This document shows positions 57,791 through 64,000 of a DNA stretch of 64,000 bases, piece after piece. Under the pieces are notes generated by a model. The model was not told where the DNA came from, did no database searches, and saw nothing but the letters and a program-made list of their open reading frames with translations. Within the stretch, counting starts at the first letter, position 1. The number at the start of each line of letters is the position of its first letter. This DNA is from Odobenus rosmarus divergens (taxonomy: Eukaryota; Chordata; Mammalia; Carnivora; Odobenidae), in the NCBI RefSeq assembly GCF_000321225.1, contig NW_004450267.1, positions 703,985-767,984 on the forward strand, given 5' to 3'. Both the position numbers and the translations under genes were made by a program.

Positions 57791-57963
57791 TTTTTTTTAA
57801 GATTTTATTTATTTGACAGAGAGAGCACAAGCAGAGGGAGAGAGAGGGAGAAGCAGGCTCCCTGCTGAGCAAGAAGCCTGATGTGGGACTCGATCCCAGG
57901 ACTCTGGGATCATGACCCAGGCCGAAGGCAGTCACTTAACCAACTGAGCCACCCAGGCGTCCC
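57791..57963 (-). mobile_element. SINEC, antisense, inside L1
   Basis: Reverse SINE ending 'gagccacccaggcgtcc'. Perfect TSD 'agttctattttaacttttt' at 57772-57790 and 57964-57982. Confidence 0.97.
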
Positions 57964-58145
57964 AGTTCTATTTTAACTTTTTGAGCCTCCTCCACAGTTT
58001 TCCACAGTGGCTACACCAGTTTGCATTCCCAACAACAGTGCATAAGTGTTCCTTTTTCTCCACATCTTTGCCAACACCTGTTGTTTCTTGTGGTGTTGAT
58101 TTTAGCCACTGTGACATGTGTGAGGTGATATATTACTGTAGTTTT

Positions 58146-58305
58146 TTTTTTTTTTTTATTTGAGAGAGAGAGACAGACAAAGGGAGAGAGAGAAGCAGGC
58201 TCCTCGCTGAGCAGGGAGCCCGATGTGGGGCTCAATCCCAGGACCCTGAGATCATGACCTGAGCCAAAGGCAGATGCTTAACTGATCAAACCACCCAGTC
58301 ACTCC
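58146..58305 (-). mobile_element. SINEC, antisense, inside L1 (second)
   Basis: Reverse SINE with a long T-run. TSDs 'ttactgtagtttt' (58133-58145) and 'ttactatagtttt' (58306-58318), one mismatch. The GA block is shortened. Confidence 0.96.
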
Positions 58306-58359
58306 TTACTATAGTTTTGATTTGCATTTCCCTGATGACAAGTGATGATGAGCATCTTT

Positions 58360-58647
58360 TCATGTGTCTATTGCTATCTGGATATCTTCTTTGAAGAAAT
58401 GTCTGTTCATGTCTTCTGCCCAGTTTTTAATTGGGTTATTTATTTTCTGAGTGTTGAATTTTGTAAGTTCTTTATATATTTTGGATACTAGCCCTTTATC
58501 TGATATGTCATTTGCAAATATCTTTTCCCATTCCATAGGTTCCCTTTTAGTTTTGTTGATTGTTTCCTTCACTCTGCTGAAGGTTTTTATTTTGATGAAG
58601 TCCCAATAGTTTATTTTAGCTTTTGTTTTCCTTGCCTCAGCAAACAT
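58360..58647 (-). pseudogene. L1 ORF2p fragment (C-terminal third)
   Basis: Contains 'KINYWDFIKIKTF' and 'NPIKNWAEDMNRHFFKEDIQ', diagnostic of ORF2p after the reverse transcriptase domain. It ends at a stop. The adjoining upstream fragment at 59004-59249 is in a different frame, so the gene is frameshifted. Confidence 0.92.
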
Positions 58648-58794
58648 ATCTAGAAAAATGTTCTACAGCTAATGCCAAAGAAGTTACTGCCTGTGTTCTA
58701 TTCTAGGATTTTTAAGGTTTCAGGTATCACATTTAGGTCTTTAATCCATTTTGAATTCATTTTTGTTTATGGTGTAAGAAAGTGGTCCAGTTTC

Positions 58795-58849
<55 letters not shown>

Positions 58850-58853
58850 AACC
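58795..58853. repeat. (AAAG)n microsatellite inside L1 ORF2
   Basis: About 14 uninterrupted GAAA units. In L1, 'ggtccagtttc' normally leads directly to 'ttcttttgcatgtagctg'; here the repeat plus about 10 bp intervene. Confidence 0.97.
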
Positions 58854-59003
58854 CTGTTACCTTCTTTTGCATGTAGCTGTCCAGTTTTCCCAACACCATT
58901 TGTTGAAGAGACCGTCTTTTTCCCATTGGATATTCTTTCCTGTTTTGTGGAAGATTAATTGACCATGTAATTGTGCATTTATTTCTGGATTTTCTGTTCT
59001 GTT

Positions 59004-59249
59004 CTATTCATCTATGTGTCTATTTTTGTGCCAGTACCATACTGTTTTGAATCCTACAACTTTGTAATATATCTCGAAGTCCAGAATTGTGAGGCCTCCA
59101 ACTTTGCTTTTCTTTTCAAGATTGCTTTGGCTATTCATGGTCTTCTGTGGTTCCATACATAATTTTAGGATTGTTTGTTCTAATTCTGTGAAAAATAATC
59201 TTGGTATTTTCATAGGGATTGCATTAAATGTGTGGATTGTAAAAGACAT
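59004..59249 (-). pseudogene. L1 ORF2p fragment (upstream of the 58.5 kb piece)
   Basis: The minus translation includes 'IPMKIPRLFFTELEQTIL' and 'TVWYWHKNRHIDE', matching the ORF2p segment that precedes the C-terminal block. The element's 5' truncation lies just beyond its start. Confidence 0.92.
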
Positions 59250-59255
59250 TTTTTA

Positions 59256-60964
59256 ATTACCATTAAGATTAAATTGTTTCCACAGTGTATAAATTTGATC
59301 AAGTCCAACATTATCACTAGAGCTCCTCTTTTTCTTGTGAAAGTTCATCTCTGCTTTTATTCTTGACTGAATTTTACAGATATTTTCTAATATGACCTCC
59401 ATATTTTTTGAGTTCTGCTGTTTTTCAGTTTGTTAATTTTTTTCAGTTTACATTTTTCTCTACCATTTGATTTATTCAGCTCAGTTAATTTATTTTCTAT
59501 TTTCAAATAATGAAAGCATTTAGATTGTGAACTTATTTTCATTCAAATTCAAGTAATTTTTTTGTCTTTATTTTTATAAATTGAATCACAGCTTATTGGA
59601 ATCCCACATTGATCCAATATTTATATAAGAGAATACTTTTGAGTATTCAAGAATTTGAAATTTTTAAAATTATTTAAGTTCCCTTAATGTCAAGTTCTAT
59701 TCACTTTTAGTTAGAAAATGAATGTATTTTGAATAAATTCTCATTTTAGTATTTCTAAAAGTTTTCCATGAGGCCAATTGGACGATTTTTAAGTGTCATT
59801 TTTTCTGTGTTCTAGTACTATTTTATTAGTTTTATTAGAACTAAGTGTGGTTATTTTTAATGTATTTACTTCATTACCATAAAATGAAGCTTTATGTCTT
59901 TTTGGTTGTTTTCCTTCTTCAAATTGTATATTTTATGTTAATATTGATCTATTGCTTGTTCCTTCTTGATATATTCATTTATGCCTTTATTTTTAACCTT
60001 TACTATGTCACATTGTTTTAAAGCATATAAGTAAATTATGTTTTCTCAAATACAAAATAAAAAATTACTTTTCATAGAAAAGTAGAATTAACGTCATAGA
60101 TTTTCTTGACTGTTATGCTTATTCATACATATATATATAAAATATACATATATACAAAATTTTGTTTTAACATATAATTCAACTAATTCTTGCCTAATTT
60201 TTAAACAATAAGTATGATAATTATGAAAGATGAGGGAGAATATTTATTTCACTAATCAATTTACTTGGTTGAAAATCTGAGGTTGTCATGTCCAGAATTA
60301 AAAACAAAAGTAACTCTAAATATATAATCCTATTGTCCCACTTATTGTCATCATATTTTTAGCAGTTATTTATACATATCCTTATACCTTTAATTATTTC
60401 AATGGTCACAAATGCCAGTTCCTTTCTTATTTTTCACACTTTTTGGTTTAAATTTTTGGAGTCATATCTTCATTATTCAGGTCATGTGTTTGGATAATTT
60501 TTCAGGAATAACACACCTAAGTAATATGTTTTTCTAGGACTTGAATATATAAAAAGTTATTTTTATTAACTATTTTTGAGCAACAATTTGGTGGAGTAGA
60601 AAATTCAGTTATGGCCTCTTTCCCTTAATATATTTCAGATATACTAGTAGTCTAATATTTAGATTGTGGACAAGTCTAGGATCTGTTTTTTAAAGTTACT
60701 AAGCTATTATTTATTACTTTCTGGATTGGTCTTTTTAAAAATACTTTTATTTATGTAACATTTACATTTTTTTCTTAATTTTTATCCTTTTATCCTTTGC
60801 TTTTGAATTTTGAATTACCTTCAAGATTGCCATCTAATCACTTGTTTCTCTGCTGTGATAGCATCTATTTCTTGCCTGCAATATGCCCTGTATCACACCA
60901 GTTCATTTTGCATCCCATAAGGTCTCTTCTCACATAAATTTGACTATAACCACAACCATGTCTT
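59256..60964. other. Unassigned, strongly AT-rich DNA
   Basis: Possibly very old L1 sequence, but no phrase I can place. A (TA)-rich patch lies near 60125-60155. Confidence 0.35.
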
Positions 60965-61125
60965 TATGTCTTTTATCACATTGAATCTTCAGAGCAATTA
61001 TTAATGTAGGTTCTCTTACCCCCATTACAGATGAGGAAAGAAAGAATAAGAGAAATTCATTCAGTCAGTCACATAATTAGTAACTAAATCAGGTGTTCAA
61101 ATTCTGATTCATTGTATATCAGGGT
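60965..61125 (-). mobile_element. MIR, antisense
   Basis: 'cccattacagatgaggaaag' (61021) and 'cagtcacataattagtaact' (61066) match reverse MIR. Confidence 0.8.
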
Positions 61126-61500
61126 CTAAGTTCTTCAAAATTGGGCTCAACTGCCTTCCAAAATGTTCTTATATATTCAGTAGTGAATTCAGTTCAGAGG
61201 AAGAATTTTTCTTTGATGTCTGTCCTCTTTTGCTACAGAAACATCTAAATGTCTGAAATATGTTTTTCTTCTGTTTACTCACTTGGCTATAAAACGTCTG
61301 GAAATAAGGAACAGTGACATTGTCTGAATATCAGCTGCTTAATAGTCCTCTTTATGTCTGGCAGAATAGCAATCTTTGAAGTCAAAGAAAAGGATGATGT
61401 ACAGTTCTTAACATTTATCATGTAATCAGGTCATTTTAGTTCTACTTTTTGAGATAAACCATCTTCTTATCATCTAAACTGATATGGTTTCCAAACCTAG
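61126..61500. other. Unassigned DNA
   Basis: Nothing recognised. Confidence 0.35.
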
Positions 61501-62270
61501 TGTGGTGAAACACCCTAAAATGACTCACAGTGATCTAAGCCCTTATGTCATCGCTTCCCCCTGACTGTGGGTGGGATCCATGATTGCTTCTAACTTGTTT
61601 TATGTAATACATGGCAAAGGTGATGGGATGTCACTCCTGTGATTATGTTTGGTTGTATAAGATGCTGTCTTAGTAGACTGGAAAAAGATTCTCCTACTGG
61701 TCTTAAAGAAGTATTTAACAATGTTGTGAATTGCTTATGAAGAGACCCACACATTAATGAACTTATGTGCAGCCTCTAGGGACCAACAAGTAGTGTCCAG
61801 TAAGCAGAATGCTGGGGATCTCAGTAAACAGCAGCATGGAAAAGAATTCTACCAACAATCTCAATGAACTTGTACTTGAGCCTCAAGAAGAAAATAAAGC
61901 CCAGGCAACAAATTGAGTACAGCCTTGTGAGACCCCGAGCAGAGAACCTAAGTAGGCCATGGCTGGGCTCCTGACCCATTGAAACTGTGTGATAATGGAG
62001 CGCCTGGGTGGCTCAGTCATTAAGCATCTGCCTTCGGCTCAGGTCATGATCCCAGGTCCCTGGGATTGAGCCCCGCATTGGGCTCCTTGCTCAGCGGGAA
62101 GTCTGCTTCTCCCTCTCCCACTCCCCCTGCTTATGTTCCCTCTCTTGCTGCCTCTCTCTTGCTGTCAAATAAATAAATAAAATCTTAAAAAAAAAAACAA
62201 CTGGGTGATAATATGTTTCTATAAGCTACTAAATTTGTTAATTTTTATGCAGCAATAGAAAATGAATACA
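61501..62270 (+). mobile_element. MLT1-type LTR, sense, split by a SINE
   Basis: Begins 'tgtggtgaaacaccctaaaa'. Contains 'ggcaaaggtgatgggatgtc' (61613), 'cttgtgagaccccgagcaga' (61923) and ends 'gcagcaatagaaaatgaata' (62249). About 570 bp once the SINE (61997-62198) and one copy of its TSD are removed. Non-coding solo LTR; subfamily uncertain. Confidence 0.75.
61997..62198 (+). mobile_element. SINEC, sense, young-looking
   Basis: 'gagcgcctgggtggctcag' head and 'tcaaataaataaataaaatc' tail. TSDs 'aactgtgtgataat' (61983-61996) and 'aactgggtgataat' (62199-62212), one mismatch. Confidence 0.97.
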
Positions 62271-62580
62271 CATGGTTATTTACCAAATTAACCTGGAAGA
62301 GAGAATTAAAATATATATTCTTGTGCATTTATTGTTTTTTATATGTAATCATGATCTTGAGATAGGACCATGCTTTAAAAAATTTTAATAAAGCATTATT
62401 TAGAATAATTCTCAGAATAGTGTTTGAAAATCAGTGCTCTAGATACTACAAAGAAGAAAGTCTCCTATAGTGAATCATAAGTTGGAGTAAGGGGCTTGGG
62501 GAAAATCCCAAGTATTCATGTGAAAGGCTTAAGTCTGAGCCTCCACTTATGGGACACATAAATCTAAAGAGATGTTCTTT
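62271..62580. other. Unassigned AT-rich DNA
   Basis: Nothing recognised. Confidence 0.35.
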
Positions 62581-63045
62581 TTATTCAGTTCAGGTCTTTT
62601 GAGAAGTAGAAGCCAAGACAGGGCTGGAAATCTGAGAGATTTATTGAGAGAAATGCCTGCAAATCATGGAAGAAGGGAGCAAAGTAAGCAGTTATGAGGC
62701 TTCAGACAACAATGCGGGTCTGACTCTAGAGAAACAAACAGAAAAAAAATAACCACAAGACTTGGGCTAATCCTACCCTCTCAGACCTCAGTCCAATACT
62801 AAGAATGCTTTAGCCAAAGGAAATCCTCAAGCAAAAGTTGCTTATGCAGGCAGGAATGATCCAGCTACTAACTACCACCATTGTGCTCAGTTATTGGAAG
62901 GGAGCAACTTGAGGAAGTATGGCTTCCACATTCATGTCTAGGTGGATCCAGTGGTGTAGCAGTGGGTCTTTAGTCAGCCATGATCTTTAGAGCCACTAAT
63001 CTTAAAAAAGGGTATCTTAGAGACACACCTCCATGGCCACCTTTT
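62581..63045. mobile_element. Possible ancient LTR fragment, unnamed
   Basis: 'cttttgagaagtagaagcca' (62597) and 'ctgagagatttattgagaga' (62631), followed by complex non-coding sequence, resemble an old mammalian LTR. I cannot assign a family. Confidence 0.3.
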
Positions 63046-63892
63046 TAATTATTTTCTGTCATTTCTTTCTTCAATGTATGCAGCCCAATTTACCTGAATT
63101 AGGATCTCTTTCCTTTGCCTACTATCTGGCTGAGAAACATGCCTCTTCTTTCTAGTGAAAGAATAAAGTGGATGTTCACACAGTTTAAGTGAAATCTCCT
63201 GAACATTCTGAACAGGGAGATGAATTTATCAGTTCAGATCTTGAACGATGGTGCAATTCAGTAAGACAGGATCATTTCTGTAAAAGAACTGACAAATCCA
63301 CATTGATAAATGTATAATTGTCAATTATTAATTCATATCTATTCAAAGAGGTTGTGTCACCCCCTTACTGCCAGTGTTTTGTTTGGTTTCCCTTACACCA
63401 TACAAGTTCTTACCTTCTCCCTTCCCCATTGTTTTCTTCCTCCATCTTTTTCTTCAAATATGTTTTTGCGTGTTCCTCAGTAAAATTATGAAATTAGAAC
63501 AGAACTGTTTAAGAATTCCAAGAAATATGTTTGTCCCGTAATAAGACGAAATTTTGTTTCACATGAAATTACACTAATAGAATTTTCAAATAGAACTCTG
63601 TTCTCATGAATAAACTATCACTTTAATAATTTCCTGTTTACTCTTTATTAGGCATAATATCAGATGTCATGAAGATACCAATTTGTCAATGTAAATAAGA
63701 CATATTTCGGGGTCAAGGAACTTGAAATCCAGAATGAGACAACATACATTATGAAATAATGTGTGGAAAGTAGTGATATATTTAAAAATTGAGGAATAGG
63801 AAGTGTTAAATTCAAGGGAAGATTTCTCCTTTTTCAAGGGAAATCAAGGATGGCATGCAGAAGTTGATATTGAATGGAAACTTAAAAAAAAA
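63046..63892. other. Unassigned AT-rich DNA
   Basis: Nothing recognised up to the A-run at about 63883. Confidence 0.35.
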
Positions 63893-63902
63893 AAATGGGA
63901 CA

Positions 63903-64000
63903 CGGGGGCGGAGCAAGATGGTGGAGGAGTAGGAGACCTGGATTTCGTCTGGTCTCAGGAATTCAGCTGAATAGGGATCAAACCATTCTGAACACCTACG
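63903..64000 (+). mobile_element. 5' end of an L1 (5' UTR start), sense, cut by window edge
   Basis: 'cgggggcggagcaagatggt' (63903) followed by 'ggaggagtaggagacctgga' and 'ctgaatagggatcaaaccat' is the beginning of a carnivoran (arctoid-type) L1 5' UTR. 'caagatgg' at 63914-63921 is in the position of the YY1-site-like motif found at L1 starts, with T at 63922 where I expect C. Most L1 copies are 5'-truncated, so a preserved start suggests a long copy running off the edge. Confidence 0.88.

Larger units (their letters stand above)
57176..59255 (-). mobile_element. Carnivore L1, antisense, 5'-truncated
   Basis: Reverse L1 from 3' UTR ('cagttagttaacagacagtg', 57208) through the C-terminal part of ORF2 to about 59255, where the match stops. 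Two SINEs (57791 and 58146) and an (AAAG)n run interrupt it. 'acatttttaaaaaccatt' before it and 'acattttttaattaccatt' after it may be the degraded TSD. With the SINEs removed the L1 is about 1.75 kb. ORF2 frames are broken, so it cannot move. Confidence 0.93.

Noticed and set aside
58672..58962. 96-codon plus frame with KKERKKER repeats
   Set aside because: It is the (AAAG)n microsatellite in antisense L1, read in frame.
60064..60086. 8-bp inverted repeat around 'tacttttcatagaaaagta'
   Set aside because: Within chance expectation for AT-rich DNA.

Overview
This window is gene-poor mammalian nuclear DNA from a carnivoran. I found no convincing protein-coding exon, functional tRNA/rRNA gene, CRISPR array or prokaryote-style operon. 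The longest open frames (60-155 codons) either lie inside transposon fossils or show no recognisable family. The carnivoran assignment rests on about twenty tRNA-Lys-type SINEC insertions on both strands. Their head resembles 'gcgcctgggtggctcag', and they carry a CT-rich stretch and an 'aaataaataaaatcttt' A-rich tail. The canid-specific SINEC_Cf head is absent, and the L1 5' end at the right edge looks like the arctoid (bear, seal, mustelid) type rather than the canid type. Arctoid carnivoran is therefore my best guess; this is inference from memory of the families.

Layout. 1-1.4 kb: old L1M 3' region, antisense. 2.4-4.9 kb: an old MaLR (MLT1-type) element broken by an antisense L1 tail, with a SINE in the L1's own target duplication. 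6.1-7.2 kb: SINE and L2. 9.6-9.9 kb: MLT1 LTR. 11-15.6 kb: L1M pieces in both orientations, with an inverted SINE pair. 16.6-19.1 kb: L1M pieces, a SINE and two back-to-back perfect palindromes. 20.1-25.9 kb: a non-repetitive island, MIRs, L2, an L1MA tail, SINEs and a C-rich tract. 25-27.3 kb: two LTR-like stretches I could not name. 27.3-36 kb: mostly unassigned sequence with SINEs, L2s, a MIR and microsatellites. 36.2-39.5 kb: MLT1 LTR, two SINEs, and an L1M split by a hAT-like MITE. 41-48.2 kb: L2, then a long antisense L1M tract holding a younger 5'-inverted (twin-primed) L1 that itself carries a SINE. 49-56.7 kb: MIR, L2s, SINEs and a 19-bp perfect hairpin. 57.2-59.3 kb: an antisense 5'-truncated L1 with decayed ORF2, two SINEs and an AAAG microsatellite. 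61.5-62.3 kb: MLT1-type LTR with a SINE. 63.9 kb to the edge: the 5' end of a sense L1.

No set of genes works together here. The biology visible is layered retrotransposition: Mesozoic-age MIR, L2, L1M and MaLR fossils, then lineage-specific L1 and SINEC insertions with readable target-site duplications (TSDs). The points most worth a second look are the paired palindromes at 17914-17961, the hairpins at 53831-53874 and 10218-10247, the shared-target nest at 3623-4388, the twin-primed L1 at 44580-45173, and the L1 5' end at 63.9 kb. I saw no sign of a new molecular system.
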